Part shown: positions 25,301-38,453 of the stretch, piece by piece
Layout: every line of letters begins with the position of its first letter
Position numbering within the stretch: position 1 is the first letter of the stretch
Origin: Hyalella azteca
Lineage: Eukaryota; Arthropoda; Malacostraca; Amphipoda; Hyalellidae
Direction of reading: 5' to 3'
Assembly (NCBI RefSeq): GCF_000764305.2
Contig: NW_025947279.1
Span: forward strand, 310,001-374,000
Length of the DNA: 64,000 bases
Made by a program: the position numbers and the translations under genes
The notes under the pieces: generated by a model
What the model saw: only the letters and a program-made list of their open reading frames with translations
Told to the model about the DNA's origin: nothing
Database searches by the model: none

Positions 25301-28300
25301 GCATGAGCTTCATGAAATACAAAGAGAGTTTTTACAGTGCAATGGGATTAGATTTGAAGGCAAAAGAAAGCCTAATGTTAGTTTATTCCTAGCAAAAAAT
25401 TGTTATCTGGTAAATTGGATTATAATTAGTTTAGAAATAAAACCTGAATAGAGAATTTGGAAAGAGTCTTTAGTTAACTTAGTTAACTAGATTTAAGTCA
25501 GTTAAAAAGCTAGCGATTTAAAACCAAAAACCGATGATTTTATTTAACTTATTTTAAGACTTACTCCTGCCAAAAAAAAAAAATAACCGCTGCCTTAGAA
25601 ATTAATTTGTACTCGTTCCTCCAGTGGAGAAGAAATCCCGCGTATCGATTACACTGCTGAAGAGATAGCGACCTGGGGCGAAGTCTTCCGGAACCTGACT
25701 GTGCTGTACAAAAAGCACGCCTGTGCTGAACACAATAAAGTCTTCCCGCTGCTCATAGAGAATTGTGGCTACAGGGAAGACAACATTCCGCAACTGCAAG
25801 ATGTTTCCGACTTCCTGAAAGGTAACTTTTGGCATACAGTGTTCTTCATCCCCCACACTTTATACTGTAATGCGAGTACCTGAACCTCACGAGGCATTCT
25901 CCGTTACCTGTCTTGCCCGACCTCCCTGTCTGGTAACAAAATAAATAACAGAGTTAAATAAGGCGAACAGTGTAGAATATGATTAAATTTCAAAAACCGG
26001 TGTTGAATATTTTCTATGATGCTCCTTGAATTTTTTCTGGCTTAATTTTTTCAAATTTCTACGAGATCTTTGGGTTTCTTAAAGGTTTAAGTAATTAGAA
26101 TCTATCATGAAAAAAAAATTTATCAGCAAATTTAGTATAACGTCGATATTAACATGGAGTCTTCTTAACTCGTCTCAAATTTTCAAATGGCCAATGCATT
26201 TATAAATTTCCAATTAGTTCTACCTTCCACGTAATCAGTGGAAAAATTTGTAATACAATATCTTCGACAGATCAGAACAATTTGCTCTCATCGATTTAAA
26301 GATTAATTTCGGGTCCAGATTTTTGTCGAAAAAACATTATTCATTAAGGTTAACTCATTCAAGTAATTAATTTATTCTAAAATCTGCTTCAGACTGCACT
26401 GGCTTCACACTCCGCCCTGTCGCCGGCCTCCTGTCATCCAGGGACTTCCTCGCTGGTGAGTCCGTGGCTCTTCAGTTGTTACTCGAACAGAAAAATATTT
26501 ATTTGCCTCGTTTTAATTTTCTGTGTTTTGGTTGAATTTACTTCGTGACAGACTTATCCTCTGCTAAAAATCGTTTGACTTTTTTTTCTCGTGCACATTA
26601 CTAAAGCAACACGTCTTGAATTCTATTTACTGTGTTTCAAACATTTTTCACAACCTCGTAAATATAAGTGTTATAACAGCATCAACAAGATTATGAATAA
26701 TTATGAATAACTAATGAATGTATTAACGATAAAAAGATACTGCTTATGTCTTCCGTTCCTTTAGCAATAGTGAAAATTGAGGCTGACACAAAACTCGATT
26801 ATTTCAAGAGAAAACTTCTAAACTACCATATCCTAGATGAGTGAAAATAGCTCGTTCATGGTATGAAATTATGTTTTTTTTCTTTTCAGGCCTTGCATTC
26901 CGGGTATTCCACAGCACGCAATACATCCGTCATCCCTCCAAGCCCATGTACACCCCCGAGCCCGACGTCTGCCACGAACTCCTCGGCCATGCGCCGCTCT
27001 TCGCCGACCCAAATTTTGCACAATTCTCCCAAGAAATTGGACTTGCATCGCTCGGAGCCCCTGATGACTACATTGAGAAACTCGCCACTGTAAGTTATAA
27101 TAATTAATTTACTGTTTTACCTTCCAACTACTTTAAAATTGGACCGTTTAGAGCATATCCGATGCCTCTTTGTTGAGGAACTTGTTCCAGAACAAACGAT
27201 TTCTCTGCATTATTTTACGTGGTTCCGTGACAAGGTATAAAAGAAACGTATATTTCTTGTCACGAAGCAGCAGACTTTTTTAATTTGCATTTAATATTAT
27301 ATTTGTTACTTTGAAACACCCGACCCCTACATCAGCATTAACCTTTCATAACTTGAACATTACAGTGCTACTGGTTCACCGTGGAGTTTGGAGTGTGCCG
27401 CCAGAACGGAGAGCTCAAGGCCTATGGTGCAGGATTGTTGTCGTCGTTTGGAGAACTGCAGCACGCCATGAGCGACGCTCCTAAGTTCCTACCCTTCCAG
27501 CCTGAGAAGACTGGCGTCACCAAGTATCCTATCACTGAATTCCAGCCGCTCTATTACGTAGCTGAAAGCTTCGAAGATGCTCAGCAGAAAATGATGTAAG
27601 TTTCCGGATAATTGATACATACGTACATCAGGTTACATTTGTTCCATATAGTTTAGGTGTTTTAGAATCAGCTGAGTCAATATTGCTAAATAAGGTTCGT
27701 TACAGAATTAAGCTTCAATGAAAATTGACCATCTTGTTACTATTAGACTGCTGTCCTGAAACATAAATGACACAAATATTTATATTTGGCGCTTGCTATA
27801 TCACTCATGAGATATGTTTCTCCTTCCCACGTCCGCTCCTCTAGGGTTCTCATGATTTTTTATGAACACTCTTAAATATTTTCTTGCGAATTAATTTCTT
27901 AAATTTCTTATACGTAATCATCAGCATGAAAACAGCTTCTAAATCTTTTAGCGGTTGTTGTAAATTTCAATAAGCGATTTGAGCCTACAACGCATTTCCA
28001 ATCTTTTTCGAGTTCTTGTGCAATTTCCTGGAATGATACCCATGCAAATATATTAACGAAGTCATTCATTCATATCATATATTATGTGTTATATTTTTAA
28101 ACTCCAATGCATTAATGAGAATCCGGTAAACATTTTTGAACCTGCATGAAATGAATTTTTTTTTAACTTTCAGTGAGTTTGCAGCGACGATCCCTCGGCC
28201 GTTCTCAGTTCGCTACAACCCGTACACGCAGTCCATTGAGACGCTCGACTCCAAGTACCAAATCAAGGAACTGCTCCGAACAATAGGCAACGACCTCAAG

Positions 28301-28351
28301 CTCTTCAGTGAAGCTTACTTCAAGATGGAGTCTGATCACGGCATGATGTAA
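19385..28351 (+). CDS. PAH: Phenylalanine-4-hydroxylase (aromatic amino acid hydroxylase family)
   Basis: Exons: 19385-19447, 23765-23890, 24478-24652, 24976-25138, 25625-25821, 26393-26455, 26890-27089, 27366-27595, 28174-28351. All are GT/AG with consistent phases, giving 464 residues. The enzyme converts phenylalanine to tyrosine using tetrahydrobiopterin, O2 and non-haem iron, in the cytosol. The N-terminal ACT regulatory domain includes [19 protein letters not shown] and [10 protein letters not shown]. The catalytic domain includes [12 protein letters not shown] and [16 protein letters not shown]; iron ligands are His291, His296 and Glu336 (in FTVEFGVC). [14 protein letters not shown] and the C-terminal tetramerisation helix follow. 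Length matches the family (about 450). PAH is favoured over tryptophan or tyrosine hydroxylase by [14 protein letters not shown] and [10 protein letters not shown]. Two promoters and a cassette exon are possible (separate entries). Confidence 0.96.
20405..20506 (+). CDS. Candidate in-frame PAH cassette exon (34 codons)
   Basis: This is an open block between acceptor ATACAG and donor ACT|gtaaaa, exactly 102 nt, phase 0 on both sides. It could therefore be inserted between coding exons 1 and 2 without changing frame. It encodes [16 protein letters not shown], then [18 protein letters not shown]. The GC content stands out from the flanking AT-rich intron. If the donor is not used, the frame runs on to a TAG at 20534, which would give a short truncated product from exon 1. 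I do not recognise a domain. The splice sites are only moderate. Confidence 0.4.
20537..23020. other. PAH intron interior, no gene seen
   Basis: AT-rich intron sequence. Short open frames (for example 21045-21326) lack domain signatures and coding-like composition. Confidence 0.4.
23031..23322 (+). promoter_or_regulatory. Candidate internal PAH promoter: CRE, TATA, Inr and non-coding exon
   Basis: A palindromic CRE TGACGTCA (23031-23038) is followed by TATATAAG (23165-23172) and an arthropod-type initiator TCAGTT (23198-23203, A at 23200). The TATA box begins about 33-35 nt before the initiator A. The sequence from the initiator runs without any ATG to the donor GTAG|gtgaga at 23322/23323. 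Splicing to the coding exon at 23765 would make the first ATG the in-frame Met of [10 protein letters not shown] (Met26 of the long form), giving a protein of about 439 residues with a shorter N-terminus. Confidence 0.6.
24843..24961. repeat. 31-bp tandem repeat, about 4 copies, in PAH intron
   Basis: The unit starts TTTCGTGCCTAGCAATATTG and continues TGATATATTTA, repeated about 3.9 times with one or two changes per copy. The array stops about 14 nt before the acceptor of the exon at 24976, so it forms part of the 3' splice region. Confidence 0.85.
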
Positions 28352-28767
28352 TCTCGACAACTCCGTTCTATCATTCTAAACGTTAATGTCATTGTAACCT
28401 TTATAACGCTACGATAATTAATGTGTAAAATTTTTTTAAGTGACAAATTAAGAGAGATAAGAGAGATGTCCATCAATCAGTGTCGTAATACGTTAGATAA
28501 ATACGGTCATATATTCTAGCTCGCAAGCTCATAACGATAAACGATATGGATTATTAAGCTGCTGTTTAGAAACGATCGTTGTGGAGATTTTGCTGTTATT
28601 GTAAGCTAAATGGTTTATTTAGGGTTAAGAGCTTTACGAATTTCCCAGAATATTATTAAGTTTAAAGTTACATTTCAGGATAATTACTACTGTTTCAAAA
28701 ATTTATGTTCATGTAGAAAAAATTAGTTATTATTTACTTTAAGTAAATGCTATTGTAACTCCGAAAA

Positions 28768-28773
28768 AATAAA
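28768..28773 (+). promoter_or_regulatory. Possible poly(A) signal for PAH
   Basis: AATAAA about 417 nt after the PAH stop codon is the first canonical signal I saw downstream. Confidence 0.35.
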
Positions 28774-30904
28774 TAGTTGGAAGGATATTTTTCAAATTTT
28801 ATCTAAATTAAATGAAATATATCCGAAAATTTAATGGGGTTCTATCATTAAGATCTAGAGCTTGTAATTTTTAATTATCAAAATTCTACCCACGCCGATT
28901 AAAAATATTGCAGCCTTTGACTCCCGCCAATATTCGAGCTGAGGTTGAAAATTAAATTTACTAACTTGATATTTTAATTGAAATTTGTCACAATCTACAA
29001 TTTTCCAGTAGTTAACAATATTAACCGAAAATATAAATTCAGTTTGAAATCCAGATAGTGATTAAATGTTTTGCATCAGTTCGAAGTAAGCAGCAAACAT
29101 CAGAATATTTGCCCTTGAATGTGAATAAATTCAAACGTAACATGCGCACATTAATTGTAGGATGTTGTTGGTAAGACAGAACTGTTATGGATATCTGGAT
29201 ATCTAGAGCAAAATGCCAGCAAAGTTATTATAAAATAAGCAATATCAACAGCGATTTTCTTATCATCGCCTATCAATATGTGCTTCTTCCCATGGTTGAT
29301 AGGAAGAACAACCATTACTGACCAATATTTTACTGTTGCGTTGTACAATTTTCTTACAATCTGAAATACAGCATTCAATACAGTAAACCAGCCAAACCCT
29401 CTCAGTTAAACTTTTATTGATGTTTGAGACTGTCTTTTACTAGTAAATTGTTTTGAAAGTAATACAGGACATCACCGTTCATAACTCAAAACGATTTCAA
29501 AATTTTTGATAAGAGTTTTATGAGAAATGAATCTCAAAACTTTACAAAATTCGGGGTGTCTTGTGTTTCTATGTATTTTTAAGTTAACTTGTACTCGGAA
29601 TTATCTACATACGAGCATCAATCGTTTTGAGGGAGATTACTAAACATGAGTCATGGGATTAACTATTTCCGTGATAGGTAAATTACTTGTAAATTAAATC
29701 ATTGTTGAAAACACCTGGACGAAATTTGGAATTAGGCAAGTTAAAAACTTAGTTGATTATCCGAAAATTTTCATGTATACTTCATATTACTGTTGAATGG
29801 AAAAATTTCTTTATCACATGTAATCGTACATATTTTTTAGTATTTCATGGTACATGAACCGATTACATTCAATTGGGCATCTAATAAAACAATCACATCA
29901 CATGAATCGTTCACTTAGGAGTTGACAAAATTCGTTACCGAACCAATAATGTTTCAAGTTAATGTTCCCTTAAGTTTTTACCAACATAAATAACGGAAGA
30001 TTTCGTAAATTACCATTGCTTAGGGAAGTAATCAAGTTTAGTATCAAAACTCCATAAAGATGTGAGCGTTACAAGGTGCTGTAGATTTGAAAGCAATGTT
30101 AGAGTTTCAAGTTTTTTCACTCAGAAATTGCATATTAAAGCATGCAACTTCGCTCGGTGCCTGAATTTTCATTCCAAAATTTGAGTGATGGAGCTGTGGT
30201 CAATTGCAAACTTTCGTTTGCAATTATCAATGCAACTGTTACTTTGATTAAATTATTCAAGGCAAATTTTATGATATTGGGCACATTGTAAAAGTAACAA
30301 TTTAATTTTGTTCAACGTTCCTCAAAAGCTCTTCGTCGTATTGCTGAATCAATATCACCAATTCATTATTTTTTCCGGTAATTTTATCTGCTCTAGAACC
30401 AAGTTTTGTTCGTAAAAAAATTATTTCAGTAATAAAATTAGGTACATGTGCCATGGACTGCAAAGACAATAATTTTGTATTTTTATTGTTCAACTTTATA
30501 ACTTGCATCTATCGTTCTCAATTATTTGTGTACTTGTTGGACGTCGAACTAAATAAAATCCTGGAAATTTGGTCTCCTTTTATGCAAACTAAAGCAATTA
30601 ATATATTCTGTCGAATAAGATAATTGTGTAAAATTTCTTATATAGCTCTGTGTAAGTTTCTTTCCAACATCCTAGTCTGAGTAGTACCTCATTCAATGCT
30701 ACCGTTCGTATTCCGTTCAGCAATGTCATAGAAATAGAACAGTGATTCATCAGAATTTTCATCGTGTAGCTGTTCTAAGTGAATCAACTGTACGAACATG
30801 ATTCATATTATTTGTTATACTGACAAGTGTACATGTCGCCCAAAGAAAAAGGGGAGAATTTTAGCAATGTTTCGTTTCTAGGCCCCCTAGGCACATGGAA
30901 AGAT
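28774..30904. other. Intergenic, AT-rich
   Basis: No gene or strong repeat was seen between PAH and the CAP array. Confidence 0.4.
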
Positions 30905-31095
30905 AAAATTGAGTAAACAGTGCCAAGTTTTCTTTGTCTCGTTCAGTTTGACATCCCGTTTCTTGTACACGATCATTGTTGTTGCAGGTGATGCTGAACA
31001 ATTATTTGAGCCATTATTCTTCGTCAAAATTTTCAGTGGAAAATCGTCTTGTTGGCTCTTCAATTTAGAACAAAGGCTTCTGGAACCGAATAAAA
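30905..31095. repeat. Non-coding block duplicated upstream of the CAP genes (copy 1)
   Basis: It matches 36718-36905 as ordered shared words (TTGTCTCGTTC, then GCTTTGACA/GTTTGACAT, CAGGTGATRC, TTATTCTTCGTCAAAA and AGGCTTCT). This shows that the tandem CAP duplication included upstream DNA. It reads as non-coding on both strands. Confidence 0.6.
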
Positions 31096-32828
31096 TTGTT
31101 GAAGAAATATTGCTAGCATTTGATTTAATTTTTTTAATTTCTCTAATTTTGACCAACCCGATTTTCACATTTTTTCCATTATTAATGCTAAGTTTAGAAG
31201 TCTATAGTAACATATTCTTTTGGGACGCAGAGTCCTTTCCACACTAATTTTACATTGAATTCTTTCCGCTTCAACCGGCTGCTGAAAATGTAGAACTAAC
31301 TACTGTGCCAGCCTGTTTTAGATACTTTCGAAACTTCAACATTCTTCAAAACACAACCGATGATATGCAAAAGGTGTGAAAGTATTGTATTTCCTTGCAA
31401 TTCGTCCTTTACATGAGAAACAGTTTGGTCTTTCGCTTCAGCTGCTCCGATTTAGTGCAGTAATACACATAAAAACATTCATTGGTGCATTTAATTAGTA
31501 CTGAGAAATCATACATACATGAAATATATAAATTAATTATACTGGTGTCCAGCTAGGAGGTCCATATACCTAAGGTGTAGGTGGCGCGAGAGAAATGCAA
31601 GTATATAGGGTGACCTATGGAAATAAATGCAATTTCCTATCGAATTTTTAGATTTTGGAGCCAACTGTGTTTAATTTGGTTGCATAGAGAGCGCTGTTCA
31701 AAGATTATAATCCACGGATAACAATGCATGCGGGTAGAAGTCAGGCTCCCTCAAACACGATCAAATTTCGGATGGATTAGAAGACAAATTCTGAGTCAAT
31801 ATCAACCGGTTTAATGCTTCAAGGAATATTTTACTGACTAATAATCGCGCTGGTGGATAAAACCGTCGACATTGTCCGTCTTGAGTTTAGGGCAGGATTA
31901 CTCGAATAAAAGTGCTCATCTCAATCTCAATGTTGAAATATTTATCGCTAATATGTGATATTTCCTGGTAAAATTGGGCTGTGGTCACGAGTGACTATTC
32001 TCTAACATCTGATGGTGTTTTGTATTACACAGGATTAGTATATTCCCGCTAGGGTGAATTTAATCAAAAGGAGTGAAATACAGATCAAGAGCTTAATTTT
32101 CTTTTAATGTCATTATGTGTTAGCTTTATATGAAAATTATGCATGTTATTATATCCAACTTTTTCAAATAAAGTGATTTCAGCATGCATGCAGATTTTAC
32201 GTAATGATGGCAAACATTCACCGTTGAAGTATTTCTCAAAGGATCCAATGTCTAATGAGTAATTGTCTAGCTTCGCCTACTTGTCTACTTTAGCCATTTT
32301 ATTCGTAAATCATATTATTCGTCAAAGAGCGAGAATATTTTCTTTCATATAAAAATTAATCGCCATGTGCGATTTTTCAGGGGTTTACAAGGATTGTCAC
32401 ACTTAATGAAACGCAACATAAAGGTGGATCGAACAAATTACTGTAGCTACACGTACTCTTCCATTCCACTCCATATGCTACATATCGCACGTGACAAAGA
32501 CATGAGACATAGTTCCCTTGGTCGACGTTTGTCGTTTACACACTTGGGCACACTTCGAGATGTCATTTTGTTTGGTTTTCATTAAAGGGTGACAGTTGTC
32601 CAAATTTTAACCTGATCGAGAGAAAAGTATAAGATCTTCGGCGCTAATTGGAACAAAGACATTGTAACTTACGGGTTGACTAAGCTCGTTTGTACCGGTG
32701 CAGCATTCGTCTCTTCTCAGTAAGTTCTTGAGTTCCGTGCTTACCATATATCACTCAATAACCTGACTGCAGTTCTTCAACCTCTACAGGTCGTGCTTTT
32801 TAATTTGATTATAATAAATCACGATTAC

Positions 32829-32841
32829 GTTTATTATTATG

Positions 32842-32885
<44 letters not shown>
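32829..32885. repeat. (TTA)n microsatellite
   Basis: Near-pure TTA/ATT triplets for about 57 bp, some 360 bp upstream of the first CAP gene. Confidence 0.95.
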
Positions 32886-32886
<1 letters not shown>

Positions 32887-33247
32887 GATATTCTACGTTA
32901 TTTTTATTATTATTACGTTTCTTTCGGAATGTTCCAATTTTAGCCTGAATATTCTTCACCTTTCATAACTACCAAGGATGGCTTTTTGTTTTTAACTGTA
33001 GAAATGTTCCTTGTAATTATTCCTCGAAATTTACTGATTAATATCTTGTAACTCGTTTGTATGCTTTCCGATTTTTGCTATTGTACATGTAATTCCTTCA
33101 TTCAATTATATGCATGTAACTACAAGAAATTGTGTTGAAAATCTTAAAAAGTCGAGTTTGTGTTTCAATATACATTTATATACAAATTTTTACAAATTTT
33201 GTACGGCAGTTTGTGATATATTTAAATTTTTACATTTTCAGGTTGAA

Positions 33248-35293
33248 ATGCTTGCCAAAACTGTACTCGCGTTCTTCGGAATATCTTGCTTCGTTCTAAG
33301 TGAGTATGAAATATTCGTCTGAAACTAAATCGATGATTTTATTCTAACAGTATTAGGTGCATTTAAAAATATCATCTAAATAATTTTTCCCGATATACTC
33401 CTGTAATACTTATACTAGTAATTTTTTCAAATTCTAAAAGTTTAATTTGAAAAGTCTAGGAATATTCGAACGGTTTTTAAACTTTTATTTTCAGCAATAA
33501 AATATGTAATATGTAATAATGTGTAATATGTTTATTAGCACGAAAAAAAGTTACAATAAACGTATTATTTTGTTTGATTTGCAGCAAGCGAAGCAGCCGT
33601 CGATCCGCTGTGTGCCAAGTACGGCAGCAACCACACGACTTGCATCCCGGCCAAGAACTGCCCCGCTGATGCCAACGGAGGACCATGCGGAGTTACGGAG
33701 GCTGACAAGGCTTTTATCGTTAAATATCATAACGAATATCGGCAAAAGGTGACTATGTTTTAATATACCTCTCAGTTATGTCTATAATTCTTCAGCCTAA
33801 ATGGAAAAATCGACCGCAAACCAGGATTCAAATTTGCAAAATACCCTCCGTGACAAGGAGAAATAAATGTTTCGTGTCCCAAGTCCATTCGAATGCCCTG
33901 TGTGAGTATTTGAGTAATATTTAGAAATACTTTGGCTACTTACATACTGATTTTCAGATCTCGAGGGGCGGAGAGACCCGAGGGTCTCCAGGTCCACAGC
34001 CCGCCGGCACGAACCTCCGCGAGATGACATGGAACGATGACCTCGCTCGCGGTGCCCAGGTGCGCCAATTTAATTAGCATTTGATGAATGCATAGATATG
34101 TCTAAATGAAAGAGATTAATTGATTTTTAAGTTAAAAATAGTTACTAGTTACTTCTACAGAAATGTCATACCCATAGTTTTTACCAAAATATTTTATATA
34201 GAGTTTGTACGTTTTAAAACAAGTTCCAAACAAAATTATTGAAGACCATTTGCGAACTGAATCAATCAGCTTCAAATACAATTTTTAGTAACTTGAATGA
34301 GGCATTTGAATTCAACTTTTTCAAAATAATAATTTTACTAGGCTTTGGAGACGCAATCAATTTCATCAGTTCAAACTATTTCAATGGGGACATTATTCCA
34401 TTTCAGCGATGGGCCGAGCAACTTGCCAAGGGCCATGACTGTCAGGCCGTACTTGTCGGCTTATCGGCAGTGACTCACTGCAGTCGCGTCCCTGGCTACG
34501 ACGCCGTCGGTCAGAACTTCGCCCTCCCTGGAAGCAGTGGACCGATCAAAGTAAGCAATGCTAAATATTTTTACGAATACTGAAATAGAGAGACGCAATT
34601 TAACAGTTTTGTTCATTATAAATCTCTATGTACTATACATGCATGATGCATATAAATATAATGTATCATTCTAACTTAGTGGTTATTACTTTGCAGTCAG
34701 CGAATTGGCAGAGTGTAATTGATGGATGGATCGGCGAAGTCAAGGACGTCGTCGCCCCCGCCATGAAGAGCAACGGAGCAGACATCGGACACTACACTCA
34801 GGTGACAGCAACCTCGTGTGTTAACTTTTGCTTTAAAGCCTTAGAATGACTGGAAACTTTCTTCGTGTGTAATGTTGCACCTCTTTCTCTTTGGAATTTA
34901 GACGGTGATTGCTTTCAGGTAAATAATTTTGACTACGATCTTTGATAACAATTTACACTGTGGTGATATCAAACTTTATAAAGGAACATTCAGTTGTAAT
35001 AAATTCATAGCAAAAATATCTTCGGATTTCCTTTCTCTTCGGATTTCCATTTGCGTCTTTATACGAAGGTTGTGTGGCATGAGACTCGAGAAGTTGGCTG
35101 CGGAGTCTTCACCAATAACCAGAAGTGTGCATGGATGGCCGGATGGAATAATTTCTACTGCGCCAAGTACATCTGCAACTACGGACCCGCAGGCAACATG
35201 GTAGACAAGAACAGAAACCCTCTGCCTCCCTACAGCACCACTGTAGCCTGCAAGAAACCGTCCACCAACTACCCTGGACTCTGCGCCGAGTGA
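33248..35293 (+). CDS. CAP/antigen-5-like (SCP/TAPS) secreted protein, gene A
   Basis: Exons: 33248-33299, 33585-33748, 33958-34059, 34407-34550, 34697-34801, 35069-35293, giving 263 residues. A signal peptide ([17 protein letters not shown]) precedes a Cys-rich spacer ([21 protein letters not shown]). The CAP domain begins with [10 protein letters not shown] (His66), then [13 protein letters not shown] (His116) and VGQNF. CAP1 is [17 protein letters not shown] (His186, Glu194) and CAP2 is [11 protein letters not shown]. The usual acidic residue of the CAP tetrad in VGEN is Gln here (VGQN). Family members are secreted and include venom allergens and haemolymph proteins; the molecular function is often unknown. 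A coding exon starting just after the acceptor TTTTCAG|GTTGAA implies a 5' non-coding exon upstream. Gene B (39851-44265) is its tandem paralogue. Confidence 0.94.
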
Positions 35294-36717
35294 TGAAAAT
35301 AATCCATGAGTTTCAGTCATTGTTCTTGGAGTGGAAGTATCAATCAGATTTGTTGGCTCTGAAACATTTTTTACTATTTTATTTTAGTAAACATTTATAA
35401 TTTTTATGTTAAATTTTTGAGACGTTTGCAAAGTAATAGGCGAGATTAGAATTTCGACGATTGCACTCCATTTGAGCGAGTGTTCGATTCGAACACGTGA
35501 AAAATGTGGTTATGTTGATGTTTTTGTTCCTATTCCAAATTTGAATTGTTCAAAACTTCCTTGAAGCAAATCGCTTTATACAAAAAAGTAAACATCCTGA
35601 TCTTGAAGCAAAACGTCCCTGCTTTAGATTCGCTCCAATTTATTTTCAAGCTTAGCATATAGTTTATTAATATATCTTGCATGGCGTGAGTTTTTCATTT
35701 TTCACATCACTACAAATCGTAACAAAATATGGGATCACTAAAGTAAACATTTCTACAATTTTATTCTCAGCAAATTGAATACAATGGAATTCGCAACTCC
35801 ACAGTCATCTGATAAACGCTGTCAGAAAGAGATGTCTGAAGAATATTCAATAGAAATTGAAGATTTATAGAAATTTTACAGAAAACTTATGCGTTCTAAT
35901 AATTTCAGGGACTGCCTATTGAACATAATAATAAATATGAAAAGCAAAACTTCACCTTGCATTGATGTTCCGTGCCAGAGAGGCCAACATAATAATTGAC
36001 CTAAGAAATATTTTAAAACTAAGGATTGGGGCATGCTCGAAACGATATTAAGAAGGTATAAAAATCTATATTGAATTTAAACTTGAAAGACTTCAGCAAT
36101 TGTTCAACAAAGCGTTGGAAACGAATGCCAGATATTTATTATGCGCAGCATAAGTCATTCCAAAATTTACGATGACTTTACTGCCTAAAATACCTGGACA
36201 GGTAAAGCAATATAATAGGGTGACAAAAAATGTACGGACCATGAAGAGCTCTCGTAACCGATAAAGGAAGAAGAACCGTATGTTTATTCCGTATTCACGT
36301 TATGTATTCATATTTTTTTCTTGTTGAGTTTTTTACCTTGGCTTTTTGTTATTTGGAAACCGACTTGCCTTTGATTGTAGCGCTTAAAATTATGGCTTAC
36401 GTGTACCCTACTCGATGAGAGATGCATGGCGACTGAAAAAGAGTATAATTATTTGCACGTGGCTTTAATTTATGCTAAAAAAGTCGATGCGACATGTTCC
36501 TGCATTCTGCTTAATAATAATTCATGAATTACTGTTGAAATACAGGATCGGAACAAACAAATTATGATTGTAACTTCAGTGTCTATCTAGAAAAGATGAG
36601 AAATATTTTATTATTCGTTTCCAATAGAGCGCAAAAAAATTAAATGTCCTGCAAAAATATTTCATATGCTGAACGTTTTTCTTGCTAGGCTTCTCATGAT
36701 TCATGGGACAAACCACT
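35294..36717. other. Intergenic within CAP array
   Basis: AT-rich with no open frame of interest. It separates CAP gene A from the duplicated upstream block. Confidence 0.4.
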
Positions 36718-36905
36718 TGAATAAACTGTGCAAGGTCCGACGTTGTCTCGTTCGCTTTGACAGCCCATGAACTTCAAACAATGTTCGTCGTCACAGGTGA
36801 TACCAAGTAAATACTTGAGCAATTATTCTTCGTCAAAAATGCCAGTAAAAAATTATCTCCTTGACAGCTCTGTGCGGGATAGAGGCTTCTAGAAAAATGT
36901 AGTAT
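36718..36905. repeat. Non-coding block duplicated upstream of the CAP genes (copy 2)
   Basis: Counterpart of 30905-31095 (see there). It lies about 540 bp before the relic first exon at 37443, whereas copy 1 lies about 2.2 kb before gene A. Confidence 0.55.
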
Positions 36906-37442
36906 AAAAAATCTTCTTGGTAATAAGAGATTTGCTTCATTAATCTCTATGGCTTCCAGAAATAAGATTTTCATATAAAACATTTAACTCAAAATTAAAT
37001 ATCGTTTTTAAAAATTGTAATATTGTTATCTCTAATTGCGCCTGATTCTATTGTACGCATAACTTTTGTGTTGATATCGCATTCGTTATTGGTCAGGGTG
37101 CCGAAACTGTTGAACAGTGCCTCACGCTTGTATCAACAACAAAATTTGGTGAGCAGCGGTGTGCGCAATTTTTAGAGAATTCGTAGAATTTAAAGAGGAT
37201 TCAATCCTGATATGCAAATAATATTCTATGAAAATGCGTGGAGATTTAAATTATAGTTTAAAATTAATTATATCAAAGGTTGTTAATTAACTGGTTCACG
37301 GGAAACGGTTAACATGGAGACGATAGAGGAAATAGCTGTACCTCTAATTAAGCTGTCATGTCTAGTTAGTGTATTCATTAGATATAATTACATACATTCC
37401 GTCGCTAGTAATTTCTTTCAAACTGTACACATCCAGGTTGAA

Positions 37443-37491
37443 ATGCTCGCCCAATATTTCAACGTGATAACTGGAATATCTTTAGTTCTCA
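37443..37491 (+). pseudogene. Relic first exon of a third CAP gene
   Basis: After the acceptor CATCCAG|GTTGAA, identical in layout to genes A and B, an ATG opens MLAQYFNVITGISLVL and ends at a donor-like A|gtgaat. It is a signal-peptide exon in phase 1, 49 nt against 52 nt in A and B. None of the later CAP exons is found between here and 39850, so this copy has lost its body or was separated from it. Confidence 0.65.
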
Positions 37492-38445
37492 GTGAATGCA
37501 AAACTAATTTTACAACGAAACAGGTATTACTTTTGATGCTGTACAATATGGAAAAAATATTAAATTTGATGGAGGTCTATCCTACTTAAGATCTAAAATA
37601 TTACGATAAACTATGACAGCGATATTGTTGCTGCTTTATAAATAACCAGGCTCCACTTAAGAGGAGATTATAGGAGGTTTTAACCTTTACTGAAATTTAT
37701 ATAAAATAATTGTAATTTTTATTAACTTTTGATGCCTCAGTCACTTAAAAAACACTTCCAGCATTCTTGTCGTCATAGAGTTTAAATCTATCGCACACAT
37801 TTGACACGTGAAATCGAAGGAAGATGTTGATTAGAAAATTTGTTTTTGTAAACTCATCCATGTTGTAAGCTAAGTATTCGTGGAAGGTGGCGGTCTTTGT
37901 TTTTGCTTTGTCATAAACAAAGGAGCAGGTGGGTGACTGCACTGAGTCTAAGAATTTAGATATGGGACAAAGAGATCGAGACACGGTCAGCGTTGATGTC
38001 TGCTTCCTTGGTTAAACATTTTGCCGTGATATGTGCCGCTTTTTATCCTCTTCAGCTAACATATCTTCAAGTAAGATTGTGAAATTTGAATAAATATTCG
38101 CAGTTTATTTGCCTTATTTTAATTCATTGAAAATTCAGCTTATAGCAGGATCGTCCATTGCGAACGGGCCAGCAATAGAGGATAAAGTGAAACTATATAT
38201 ACTGCCTTCTTATGCAAAGCATCTACTCGTATTCATGAAAAAGCATGACTGCATAAAAAGTCTCATGTTCGTTTTTATTTCAGATGAATTTACTTGATGT
38301 CCATTACTCTGGATTTTAGCTGACGGTATTCAACGGTACTCCTTCTCACTTATAATAACTATTGTTTTAGGCTTTATAGTTACAACAGGCCAGTGGTGTT
38401 ACCTAACCAGTGAAACATAGACTAACTAGGTCAGTAACTCATCAC
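37492..38445. other. Intergenic between CAP relic and hAT copy 2
   Basis: No CAP exon or other gene was recognised. The last 70 bp or so (from about 38385) resemble 40955-41020 in CAP gene B intron 2. Confidence 0.4.
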
Positions 38446-38453
38446 ATGATTAC

